Below are positions 46,111 to 56,611 of a stretch of 64,000 bases of DNA, one piece after another. The stretch is from Periplaneta americana (lineage: Eukaryota > Arthropoda > Insecta > Blattodea > Blattidae). The notes under the pieces were generated by a model, which was not told where the DNA came from, did not search any database, and saw only the letters and a program-made list of their open reading frames with translations. The first letter of the stretch is position 1. The number at the start of each line of letters is the position of its first letter. The position numbers and the translations under genes are program-made. The stretch spans positions 140,467,204 through 140,531,203 of the forward strand of contig NC_091126.1 of the NCBI RefSeq assembly GCF_040183065.1. The letters run 5' to 3'.

Positions 46111-46850
46111 AGGAGCTTACAACTAAGTCCAATAATGGATTTTTCTTGTCAAACATTTTGTGATTTGTGACTTAGTACAAATGAGAATTCCTCGGTAGCA
46201 CATTTATTTATTATTTGAGGACTTAATGGATTTCATCAATCGATAGAGCAGAAAAAATACCATATAGTGGTATAAATAACTCAAAATCACCAAAATTGGA
46301 CTTGGTGAGTTTTGCTTGCATGCCGATGACATACACACATTCACACAATGCGAATTTGTTGATAGACATTATCTAAATACACAATAATCACTGAACTTTA
46401 TACACTAACTTTGTATACTTGAATCAAAACTTTGTTTTTGTAAAACGACTTGTGACTACAACGAATGCCATATGGTGACTGAGGATCTACTACACAGCAC
46501 CTCTAAGAGCCCACACAACGCAGACTGCGCAGGGAGCAGGCCGCAGTAACTCGCCATTTTCTTGGTTCACGTCAAAATAATGTCTCTGTACTATAGTACG
46601 AAGACGATGTTTCTTTATATTCTATTATGATTTGAGGATTTACATCAAAGTACACATTTATGAGGATATAAGATTAGATTATATAAAAGTCGGGTATAGT
46701 CATTTTTCATGTAATGAAACAGCTGTTTAACCATATGAGCATGCACATAACCAATAAAACAAGCATCAGCAAAATTGTATATACTCTACTTATTTTTTTA
46801 ATCAAATTGTAGCTTCCATTTACATGATGTTGTGTTTGTAAAGTACTTAC

Positions 46851-47037
46851 CTGGTGTGTGTATACGATCTTCACTCACAGTTCTGTGTATCGCCTTATCA
46901 ATCAAGTTGGCATGGTAGCGATGACCCAAGTGCTCCAACATGTCAACAGATGCATTCAGCATGGCGATGGGGTTAGCAATATTCTTCCCTGCAATGGCTG
47001 TTCCGGTATTACGAGTGCCTGGCTCGAAGATTGCATA
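46851..47037 (-). CDS. IDH3G: IDH3G-like, penultimate coding exon
   Basis: Minus-strand acceptor TTTGCAG, donor CCAG|GTAAGT. It encodes YAIFEPGTRNTGTAIAGKNI then ANPIAMLNASVDMLEHLGHR and AIHRTVSEDRIHTP. The E-x-x-T-R-N-T-G segment replaces the E-S-V-H-G-T-A-P-D NAD-binding motif of the catalytic alpha subunit and matches gamma subunits. NIANP-x-A and the M-L-x-H-L helix are conserved in the family. Phase 0 in, phase 1 out. Confidence 0.95.
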
Positions 47038-47954
47038 CTGCAAACAAAACCATGCATTATAAGCACTGTTAATCACTGCAATTTGACTGCTTTATCAAGT
47101 TATAGTACAATAAATGTTGTAAGTTCTATTAGAGTCATTCAAAAATTAGTGGCAACACTACTAAACTATTTCCAACTAAAGATTGAAGTAGACAAACAAA
47201 ACCGAAATGTATTACTCCGCAATCGCAAGCTAGTTACCAAAGCAGCCACCAGGGCACATTATTTTCAGCAGGTGAGCATGCAGGGCAGCCATCATCTGAT
47301 ATATTGCAGACAATATTTCAACACAATCATTAAACTTACCCGTAAAATGCTCAAAGAGAATTAATAACAAGAGTTACATGATTTTAATAAAGTTAAAATG
47401 TTATTAATATAATAATTAGATTCTACTTGCATCAGTGTGTGAACTCTTATAGATTAATCGGAACTTGACAGCGGCTCTATCTCCTCCATATCTGACACAA
47501 CCACATCACTATAACACACGCTTTGTGTACTGACTGCTTTAACAATACAATACAATAATGTACAATGCAAAAATCACTGAGATCTGCCACGAACAAACTG
47601 TTGCAACTGAGACATTGGCCTCGACCTCGGTGTGAGAAAGACAAAGTCAGGGATTCACAAAGGCATCTTCCACGTGATCAAGGCATGCATCTCTCACATG
47701 ATTGTTCTCGGAATGCACACGCGCTAGAAGCAGACGAGAGACGAATTTTGTGCTGACATACATGGTGATTCAATAACATAGGGATACAGGGATATCGAAG
47801 AATTTTCATTAGTTAGATATATGAGCATTGGTATCGGAGAGTTCATTACTTCTCTACAGGGAATAGTGGATTTTCTTTTTCTCTAGATTCGTGATTAAAT
47901 GTTATTCCATTTTCAATCTTGTGTACACCACTTTTAACACTTGAATATATTTAA

Positions 47955-48400
47955 TTGATGAACTAGTGGACTTACTCGTGTCAAATATGTAATATTTGTC
48001 CGGCTTACAGCTGTTTCAGTGCTTCACACACCATCATCTGATGGCTCTGAGTAGGCTCTGATGATGGTGCGTGAAGCACTGAAACAGCTGTAAGCCGGAC
48101 AAATATTACATATTTAACACGAGTAAATCCACTAGTTCATCAATTAAATAAATGTTATTCTTTGGAGAATTTCTTTAATTCTACAGAAATTTGAGGTTGG
48201 CAACAATGAATCTCAACACCATCATCTCATGGCTCTGAGTAGGCTCTGATGATGGTGCGTGAAGCACTGAAACAACTGTAAGCTAGACAAATATTACATA
48301 TATAACACGAGTAAATCCACTAGTTCAATTAAATAAATGTTATTCTTTGGAGAATTTCTTTAATTCTACAGAAATTTGAGGTTGGCAACACTGAATCTCG
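47955..48400. repeat. Fold-back repeat with 188-bp tandem extension
   Basis: Arm 47,955-48,035 (TGAACTAGTGGACTTACTCG through GTGCTTCACACACCATCATC) pairs with 48,058-48,150 as a near-perfect inverted repeat. The loop contains GATGGCTCTGAGTAGG. The loop plus second arm is repeated with period 188 bases from 48,229, with few differences and a flank reading GAATTTCTTTAATTCTACAG. No coding content. Confidence 0.8.
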
Positions 48401-49009
48401 CACTGTGTTAACAGCTGTGCTGATGTGCTCTGTGAAGCTGCAGGTCACCTTGGGAGGAACTGCCTGCCTATTACGCATGCGTGTTACCATAATACACGTG
48501 CATGCAATGCCTGAAACTACTAATATAAACATATTGTTTAAATCGTAACAAAGTGTTCTTATAAGCATGTTTAATTTACCCATATTCTATGTATATTATA
48601 CATTTTATTATTTTAAAAGGAACTATTTTAATGTGATGAAGAAGATAACAAGCATGAGCTTGGAGGCGTTGTGCGTTCAATAGCCAATCAGGAACCATCA
48701 TGCCACGTGCATTTATTTACATTTACTTCAATCTTTAGCTGGAAAGAGAGTAGTATTGAGCTCCCCCTAACTGTGAATAAAGCAAGCTGGCAATGTGAAA
48801 TGGATTGGTGCCTAATATGTGTTATCTGTAATGCCCTAAGGCAGTGGTCAGCAAGTTGCACATATTTTGTGATGTCAGAGCAAGATCAGGATAGATGAGC
48901 ACCTGAAGAGGAGCACAACAATCACGCAGCAGCAAGCTAGCACAATTCTGTACATCGGAGGTAAAGGGCACTATCTTCATTTTTTACGAAACTGAAGTGT
49001 CTGCATATT

Positions 49010-49891
49010 GTGGCAACCATGCTGGAATGTTCTCGCTGCCTCGGGAGTCGAGCACACGTCTGGCAGAAGGGAGGGCGCGCACAGAAGGGAGGCGGCAGAG
49101 AGGGGAGACATAAGTCGGCAGACGCTGAGCGCGGCGAAGGGAAAGAGGACTGCGGCCCGCACGGATTAGAGGGGATGGATGTAATGGGAACTTATGGAGT
49201 CTGAGTGATGGGAAGGCCCAGAAAGTTCGCAAGCCAAGCGAATGATTGTTGTAGAAACAGATTGTTCTCGAAGATCGAAGGTACGAGAACGTGTGACTTA
49301 ACACATAAAAAGCGAGCAGCCTTCGAGTAGGTCAGTTTTTTGTGAAGCAGCCGTGAGCGAACAAGGAAGCCAGCCTTCGAGACTTGGGTTTGACACGTGA
49401 GTGAACTTGAGTAACTGTAGCAGCCCCCAGGCAGAAGCAACGCATCCAGGAGTCTTGGGTTCGGCGTGTAGTGAACTTTATCTGAAAGTCTTGAGTTCGA
49501 AGTTCAGTGGACTGTCTCTGGAAGTCTTGGGTTCGATACATTGTGAACTTGAGTGAATGAGCTAGAAGAACTAGCCAAGACGAACGAACTGAGAACTGAG
49601 AGTTTTGTTTTGTAAATAGTGCTTTGTGAACATTAGTTGAGATTAGGAGTACATTGTTGTTCTCAATAATCCAAGAGAATTGTCATTGTCGTCTGTGGAG
49701 TGCAATAACGAATACTATGTTGCTGTGTGGAGTGGAATACCCATTGTTGACGGGAGTGTTTAAATTCAGAAATAGAAAGCCATTATTGTTGTAAATAAAA
49801 GTAACATTATTGTTTTGAATTAAAAGTCACAATATTCTTGTTTTATTTTTCGCCTTCTTTTCAGTGGTACAAAGCACACAACTCCTATGCG
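49010..49891 (+). mobile_element. Possible solo LTR of a retrotransposon
   Basis: A GC-richer start (TGTGGCAACCATGCTGG) leads through purine-rich sequence and short repeats to AATAAAAG and a terminal ...CCTATGCGTAACA. This resembles a TG...CA long terminal repeat with poly(A) signal. I could not find a matching target duplication or coding region, so the call is tentative. Confidence 0.3.
49375..49555 (+). repeat. Degenerate short tandem repeat with GTCTTGGGTTCGA core
   Basis: Four units of 35-70 bases share (A)GTCTTGGGTTCGA...GTGAACTTGAG: near 49,381 (GACTTGGGTTTGACA), 49,452, 49,487 and 49,523. The spacing is irregular. Confidence 0.65.
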
Positions 49892-50091
49892 TAACAATAA
49901 GTGATTTAGCCTGTTGGAAATGGTACTATGTGCCATATGGTATCGAGATAAAGAGCACTTTCATTTAGCTCTCCTGTAAAATTCAATATTTGTGACATAG
50001 TGCCGGTTACCTCCGGTATACAGAATTGTATAAATAGGTAGTTCGGGAAAATCAAGTTCTGATTTTATTTATACATGGTAATTTGTCTATA

Positions 50092-51327
50092 CAGGGTGGA
50101 AGGTAACATTTTACAATCTTTCTGGGATATGATACCTCGAATTATAACAAACAAGAAAGACTAATAATATATTTTTGTTCCCAGAAGAACTGTTTTCGAA
50201 AAAAAATGGTCTTTTGTAACTTGAAATTATGATTAAGTTTTTCATGAAACTACTCAAAATTGGATTTTCATCTCACGTAGGATGATAGAATAGGTCATGT
50301 ATGGCCATGTTACAGTAGTATTTGCATGGAAAATAACACAGATTTCAAATAAATCGCGTTAACAATCGTGTACACATTGCATGGGTACAGGGCTGTGACA
50401 AACTGGCAACACTATTTCTTACATACGCAAACCATGTGGCCAAGCTAGGTGTACAGAGCAGGTGATACGCTTACATTCACTTCGTCATTAGTTGCAGGCT
50501 ACATGCAGTTCGAAGCAGTTGGAACACAATGAGATGCCACAGTTTTCTAATAGTGAGTATCTGGACATGTTATTAATTTATGGCGAAACTGGTCACAATG
50601 CTGCTGCAGCTGCTCACTTATACTGTGACAGATAACTGGATCAGGAGTGTAGACACGCAACTGGTGGACACTTTGAACAATAACTTTAAAAGACACTGTG
50701 GAGAATGGTGTACAAAATTTAACAGTGTATCTCACATTAATGTGTATCATTTTCATTTAGTTTCAAAGTTGTTTATTTCTTCCAAATATTGTATGTAATT
50801 GAGTTGGAGTGACATCAACTGTGTGATCTTCAATGTAAAATAATATTATATTTAAAGGATTAATTTTGTTTTATGCATAATTTTTCATTCTACTGTATTA
50901 TTGATGAAACTGCCTTAAAATGTAACAGAAACTACGTGTTTGTTCGTACTAAATTTAGTGCTGAAACGATACAATAACGAACATTTCATCATAGATAATG
51001 AATAACATAGTTCATGGAATTAACATGTTACGATTACATAAATTTTGATTTGTCTGTATTCTCAACAGATGTTTTTGTTTACAAAACAGTATGTGTGTAC
51101 ATCCTCTCAAAACCCCTGCCAAGTAGATGATTGGAGCGACATTCAGTATGCTGGGATGAAATGATCTCGCGAAGTAAACACTGCTACTGTGTACAATGTT
51201 GCAACATTCGTTTTCTCGAAATATTAAAAAAACTATTGGTTGTATGAAAAAATATTTGATAAAACATTCCCAAATGACATGATCTGTTATGTGTGTGAAG
51301 GATTGTAAAAGGTTACCTTCCACCCTG
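50092..51327 (+). mobile_element. Mariner-type element, TA TSD, transposase mostly deleted
   Basis: Ends are CAGGGTGGAAGGTAACATTT and the reverse complement of CAGGGTGGAAGGTAACCTTT, flanked by TA. From 50,532 the frame reads MPQFSNSEYLDMLLIYGETG then HNAAAAAHLYCDR, the N-terminal domain of an insect mariner-type transposase (E-Y-x-D-M-[IL]-x-[IV]-Y-G-E). After that the reading frame is lost and the catalytic core is absent. A pseudogenised, deleted copy. Confidence 0.8.
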
Positions 51328-51659
51328 TATATTATATTGAAGTCGGTGTAAACGATTTGGCAGAGAAAGTACTAGTGAAAGATCATTACATATAAACATT
51401 ATTATCGGTTTGGAAACATTTTATATTTATGGAGTATGGGGGCAATGACAAATTATTTAATTTGTTTTAAGATACTCGAGCATGCAAAAATAGTTACACT
51501 GAAAGCATCATTATTCAGAATGTCATGCCAATGATTATGTTGTTGTTAATGGGGTTTAAAGGGCGTGTCAGCTTCTATGGCTATTTGCGCTCCAATGATT
51601 ACGACAAATGTGAGTGAGATGATTGGTGGGTGTAATACAACTGAAAGACAAACTGTTAA

Positions 51660-52135
51660 ATGTTTATACAAATCTGGCTTTCAGGTAGTAGCTCCCTGTA
51701 AAGCAGGTTTGAATAATTTCAAGGAAAAATTGTTCCGGAGCCGGGTATCGATCCCGGGACCCTTCGCTTAGAGCGCGAACGCTCTACCGACTGAGCTACC
51801 CCAGGAACTATACACGACACAGTCACTATTTTTCCTTTTATAACCACACAACTCAAATGAGCTGACAAGACACCAGAACTCAACTACCTGAAAGCCAGAT
51901 TTGTATAATACATTCGTTACTGGAGGTAAGTTAACAGAAAGCCACAAATTAAGTAACACAGTATTGTGTGCACTCATAGTCGAGTTCTGGCGTCTTGTCA
52001 GCTCATTTGAGTTGTGTGGATATAAAAGGAAAAATTGTGACGGTGTCGTTTATAGTTCCTGGGGTAGTTCAGTCGGTAGAGCGTTCGCGCGCTAAGCAAA
52101 GGGTCCTGGGATCGATACCCGGCTCCGGAACAATT
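51660..52135. repeat. Inverted pair of tRNA-like repeats, family B
   Basis: A minus-strand module (about 51,735-51,812) and a plus-strand module (about 52,052-52,130) face away from a spacer. Each matches GTTCCTGG-GTAG(C/T)TCAGTCGG, TAGAGCG-TTCGCG and GATCGATACCCGGCTCCGGAAC. Arms (about 51,735-51,885 and 51,978-52,130) form a long hairpin. The anticodon-type loop has C at the position equivalent to 33 in the copies I folded by eye. Confidence 0.7.
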
Positions 52136-53252
52136 TTTTCAAGAAAAAATTGTTAAATGTTTCTTTGCTTTGAATTTGCTACAGTAATTTCATTTGGTGT
52201 CCATAGGAGTTCTACTGTCAATAGGTAATAATTTTGAAGAATCTAATTAATATTTTAATTTACCATGCTATCAGTACTATTGGGAATGTATAATATACAT
52301 ATCATATGCACGAAATCAGTTGTATAGAACGTCACTATAGAGTTCAATTCAAGCTTATAAGCTATTCTTCGGCACTCAAGAGCTCTGAATGTCAATGTTC
52401 TTAAAAGAGAGCACGAAGGCTCTGAGGGATGACATCACAGAGCACTAATCCTGCCAATCACTACCCTAAGGCAATGATTTCCAACTAGCCAATGTATGAG
52501 AGCTTCAGAAAAATCTGTAAGAGACACTGAATCAAGAGCAAGAAAACATAGAAGGGCAGCAAAAAAAGAACTTCAAGATGAAGATGAGGGGGATGCTGAC
52601 AACCCATCATATGGTGCTGGAATGCATTGACAAATTTTGAAGTCCGTTTCCCTTAAGTTGTAGATTTTTCATATAAAATTTTCTTTTTCTCAGGATCTAT
52701 TTGTCTGAATTGGTTCAAATTTACAGGTTAGAATTATTGAGGCCTTTAGCATATTTTAACATGGGAATTTTTTTTATTCTTTGTATTTAGAACAAGTTAG
52801 GGTCTTACAAGCATTGAAAAATGTTGTAAAATTTCCACTTAAAAATTAATTTTTTTAAATAATTAATATTTTTAAATGTCCCTCTGTTAAAGCAACCAGA
52901 AAGGTACATTATACAACTCATACTTTTTTCAAGATTATAATCCTAACAGTCTCCGAGAAAAAGAAAATTATATATATGCATTTTTAACATTGGTAAGAGA
53001 GGATCTTTCCAGACTCCCTTAAAAATGTGTAATGTAAGAGCACTCCAAGTTCGACTGAGAACATGAACAGACATGGTGATTTGTGTGGGGGCTGTAAGAG
53101 AGTGATGACTGTGGTGGATTACAGTAACTAATAGACAGATGTAATAGATCATTTAAATGGCTTGGCTATATCCCTTTAGGGTAAAGTGATGATAATTAGT
53201 AAAACACATTACAAAATTATAGCATTAAAACAAAAACTATATATGTTCAAGA

Positions 53253-54524
53253 TTAATACTTCTCATTTTCGAAAGTTAACAAAGGTGCTTGAGTATTCTC
53301 TTTTCACTGAAAATACTGACGAGTTAGTGCAGACATTAGCAATTTTTCTATTGGAATTTAAATCTAAGTCCTGTCAGTGGTCCAGTGGGGTTTGCCACAC
53401 CCGGTAGAAAATGTTTTTACGATTTTCCAAGCGATGGCACAAGTTAAGGCTGGTTCACAATAAACTGGAAACAAGAACCAGAATGAAAACGAGAAGCAGA
53501 GGACGCGAATATGAAAATTTTTGATTCACAATAAACTGAGAACACAGACGACTATGCATATCGATATGTATGTCAATAACGATATGTAAAGTCGATATTA
53601 CGCATTCTAATGTTATTTGTGTATAATTGACCTATGGCGTTCTCTCATGAGTACAAGGCAGCCAACATAAACACAGGTTAACCAACTTAGAAATTTCAAC
53701 TGAAACATTTCATTAGATACAATACTATCATGCATCTTTATTATCACAACCTATTTTAAGTCTACCATAACGTAAAATAATTAGAGAAGAAACGTTTGTA
53801 ATAGAACAAAAATGAATACAACAGTAGTTATTGAATTGAAGCGTGAATATGTAGTGTGTAATTACAACCAATACAGTAATAAAATATGATTTGCTTCCGA
53901 TCGGTGTTCAAAGATGCAGTTATTGAAAGCCACGTATTCTCCTTCATTTTCTCATCTTTATACGAGGTGCGCCGCTTATCGTAAACGTGAGGATTTTCCT
54001 CAACACTCAATATTAGAATCTCATCAAATAAAACTTGCTCCATGATACACAGCACAGAACAAAATAATGCATAGGTTATGTCACGGTCTTCTTGCTACAA
54101 AATATACGACGACAAAATAGCTTTTAGATGGCAATAGAATGAATCTAGTGGGTTGTGATCGGGAACGTGAACGCCAAAGTTGAAACTTGGCCAACTCTCC
54201 GTTCCCAATCCCGGGCTCCGGGGAGCTTTCGTTAATTGTGAATGCTCACATTTAAATGTGCACATTTTAACAATTTTACCATTTTTGTTTTCGTTCCGAT
54301 TCTCGTTTCCGGTTTATTGTGAACCAGCCTTAATACTTCTCATTTTCGAAAGTTAACAAAGGTGCTTGAGTATTCTCTTTTCAATGAAAATACTGACGAG
54401 TTAGTGCAGACATTAGCAATTTTTCTATTGGAATTTGAATCTAAGTCCCATCAGTGATCCAGTGGGGTTTGACACACCCGGTAGAATATGTTTTTTACGA
54501 TTTTCCAAGCGATGGCACAAGTTA
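53253..54524. repeat. 195-bp tandem duplication with a TTAA element at its junction
   Basis: The unit TTAATACTTCTCATTTTCG...GATGGCACAAGTTA occurs at 53,253-53,447 and 54,330-54,524 with about 5% difference. Its two ends share TTA. The TTAA-flanked transposon 53,448-54,329 sits exactly between the two copies. Confidence 0.9.
53448..54329. mobile_element. TTAA-flanked TIR element (piggyBac-type MITE)
   Basis: TTAA at 53,444-53,447 and 54,330-54,333. Ends are GGCTGGTTCACAATAAACTG and the reverse complement of GGCTGGTTCACAATAAACCG. The imperfect inverted repeat extends to about 45 bases (GGAAACgAGAA). Interior includes inverted ATATCGATAT-type motifs. No transposase. Confidence 0.85.
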
Positions 54525-54614
54525 CAAACTTAGTGTTCTGGATACCTTTCAAGTTAAGCTTCTACTTGCGATTGTTGTGTCCTGATTCAGTTTGCTTTGG
54601 AAGCTTGTTAGTAG

Positions 54615-54990
54615 TACTTACTTACTGCCTTTTAAGGAACCTGGAGGTTCATTGCCGCCCTCACATAAGCCCGCCATTGGTCCCTATCCTGAGCAAGATT
54701 AATCCAGTCTCTATCATCATATCCCACCTCCCTCAAATTCATTTTAATATTATCTTCCCATCTACGTCTCGGCCTACCCAAAGGTCTCTTCTCCTCTGGC
54801 CTCCCAACTAACACTCTATATGCATTTCTGGATTCGCCCATACGTGCTACATGCCCTGCCCATCTCAAATGTCTGGATTTAATGTTCCTAATTATATCAG
54901 GTGAAGAATACAATGCGTGGTCGTGCCGGAGAATCAGTCCCATTCCGAGGCTTATTGTTAGGTTTCGTAACAAGCTGTTTTTTTACAGCG
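54615..54990 (-). mobile_element. Internally deleted LINE (second copy) with imperfect TSD
   Basis: On the minus strand the 5' region near the ORF start (CAACCCATCGCTGTAAAAAA, then PRNGTDSPARP) is joined directly to the ORF2 tail (LYSSPDIIRNIKSRHLRWAG, GRPRRRWEDNIKMNLREVGY). It ends with a TAAG tail. Flanks TTGTTAGTAGTAC and TTGTTAGCAGTGC are 11 of 13 identical and may be the target duplication. The deletion endpoints differ from the copy at 24.8-25.6 kb. Confidence 0.75.
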
Positions 54991-55179
54991 ATGGGTTGTT
55001 AGCAGTGCACGTTTAAACTCAGTTAGGGTGTCTGAAACTCCATTGGACCACTGTTGTAACAACTTGACTTTTTGAAGGTAAGATTTTAATATTGTTGGTT
55101 TCTTAAAAGAATGATGAACTTTAGTTATATGACTTCTTATAACCTTTCCGTTAACATAATTTTCTAGAGATATATCTTA

Positions 55180-55440
55180 TGAGAAATATAATGGGAGAAC
55201 TACCAGTCTTCTCGATGGGATTCTGAACAAACCTGATCTAAATGATTCTGGATCAGAAATTGAAGGCGAAAATGATCATATTAGTTAAAGTCAGCACAAA
55301 AGTGATCAGGAAACAGATGGTGAGATTGATGTGAACGAGAAAGATAATTCTGATTCATTTTATATAGGTCGAGATAAAGCTAAGAAATGGCGAAAATAAT
55401 CTCCTCCCTTGAATGTTCGCACTCGATGTCACAACACTGT
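55180..55440 (+). pseudogene. piggyBac-type transposase N-terminal fragment
   Basis: With one in-frame stop the plus strand reads SGSEIEGENDHIS, then SDQETDGEIDVNEKDNSDSF and YIGRDKAKKWRK, then PLNVRTRCHNTVTMN. The acidic N-terminus followed by [YF]-x-G-K-D-x(3)-W and N-V-R-T-R-x-H-N is the start of piggyBac/PGBD-type transposases. The catalytic core is absent. It lies in the IDH3G-like intron, about 120 bases from an exon. Confidence 0.75.
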
Positions 55441-55556
55441 CACTATGAACTTTCCACCAATATGATATTATAGTTTTTTGTTACATATAACAGGAGCTAT
55501 TCGCTCTGCAAATCTGCAAGCTATTTCACTTCCACCCTGTATACTGATTAACTCAC

Positions 55557-55788
55557 GTGATCTCCATAGTTCTTGCCAGACAATAGTCCAGCTCCACCCA
55601 CAAGACCGCACACAACATTTGATACAATGGTGCCATACAGATTGGTCATGATCATTACGTCGAACTGATGTGGCTTTGATACCAGCTGCATGCAGCAGTT
55701 GTCGATGATCATGTCATTGTGCTCAATATCTGGATAATCTTTAGCAATCTTGCGTGAAGTTTCCAAGAACAGGCCATCAGACAGTTTC
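55557..55788 (-). CDS. IDH3G: IDH3G-like, internal exon
   Basis: Minus-strand acceptor TTGTTTTCAG, donor GATCAC|GTGAGT. It encodes (M)[17 protein letters not shown], then [20 protein letters not shown], then [20 protein letters not shown] and [10 protein letters not shown]. This is the core of the isocitrate/isopropylmalate dehydrogenase fold. The metal-binding Asp pair of the catalytic alpha subunit (G-D-I-L-S-D) is replaced by G-T-I-V-S-N, as expected for a non-catalytic regulatory subunit. Unusual points: T where family members have P in M-P-N-L-Y-G, and KLSDG where vertebrate beta and gamma have KLGDG. Confidence 0.95.
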
Positions 55789-56611
55789 CTGAAAACAATG
55801 GAAACTTTTAGGTTCAAATATGCTATAAAATGGAATACTGTTTCACTAGTACATATTTTGTGGTTTAGTTAAATCAATAAATCTGCAGATGTTCCAATGC
55901 ACAATCACATTTATTGCAGCAATGAATCAACACTGATCCAAACTTCTCAATGGACGTGAAATTAATCTGTAGTCAGACATACCAAAAACAAGTACAATAA
56001 AACTTGTGCAAGACAGAAAATGAATAAGGTGAAAACTTTTCTGATGTGAACTTTTTTTAGTCTTGGCAGATAAAATAGACGTTATAGTGTTATTTATTTT
56101 GTATTATTTTGTATAAGGGTTGTAAGAAGTAGTGAAGGGCATTCCATAACCTCTCCTACTCAAATCACATCTCACCTGTCCATGATGCAATCTGTTTTTA
56201 ACAAATGAGGCTCTGAGGACCAAATAACAATGGTATAATTGTTCCACAAAAAATGGAGGAATTGCCATTTCAGCAGGTTGATCTGCCATGAAATGCATAA
56301 GTGTCCCCTAAGTGGTGAAGAGGGGATATCGTCATAGGAATTGTCTGACAATCCTCCCAGCAAGTTCATATGGACCCACTACCCAATAACCAGGTGTGTC
56401 CTCTGAACAGTTTGGGGGTTGCATGTAGGTGTATAACAGCCAGAACATAAAAAATATGGTGCTTACATTAAAACAGTTATATACTTTTTGATACACCACT
56501 CTCCTACATTGGAGAGCAAAAGAGTTAATTGCTTTTATTGCCAAGAACACAGAATTAATTAACAATAAAATATGTAGAAAATGCCATTTCAGCATGCTGA
56601 TCCATTATAGC

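Larger units (their letters stand above)
43835..46850 (-). other. IDH3G-like intron (3.0 kb)
   Basis: Donor GTAAGT at 46,850 and acceptor ACAG at 43,835 on the minus strand. It contains a partial pogo-like end, a G15 run, a pogo MITE and tRNA-like repeats. The stretch 46,110-46,850 shows nothing recognisable. Confidence 0.85.
48842..52463. mobile_element. Large hAT-type element with perfect 8-bp TSD and nested insertions
   Basis: Target duplication CCCTAAGG is perfect (48,834-48,841; 52,464-52,471). The left end CAGTGGTCAGCAAG...TTTTGTGATGTCA corresponds to the reverse complement of the right end (TAGTGATTGGCAGG...CTCTGTGATGTCA). Inside lie an LTR-like block (49,000-49,890), a mariner element (50,092-51,327) and an inverted pair of tRNA-like repeats (51,660-52,135). 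No hAT transposase was recognised. Confidence 0.7.
47038..55556 (-). other. IDH3G-like intron (8.5 kb)
   Basis: The largest intron of the gene here. It holds a fold-back cluster (47,955-48,400), a 3.6-kb hAT with nested insertions (48,842-52,463), a TTAA element in a tandem duplication (53,253-54,524), a deleted LINE (54,615-54,990) and a piggyBac fragment (55,180-55,440). The stretches 47,040-47,950 and 52,472-53,250 show nothing recognisable. Confidence 0.85.

Noticed and set aside
49010..49204. GC-rich CpG-island-like promoter near 49 kb
   Set aside because: It lies inside a hAT element and an LTR-like block with no adjacent gene start. I found no supporting promoter motif.
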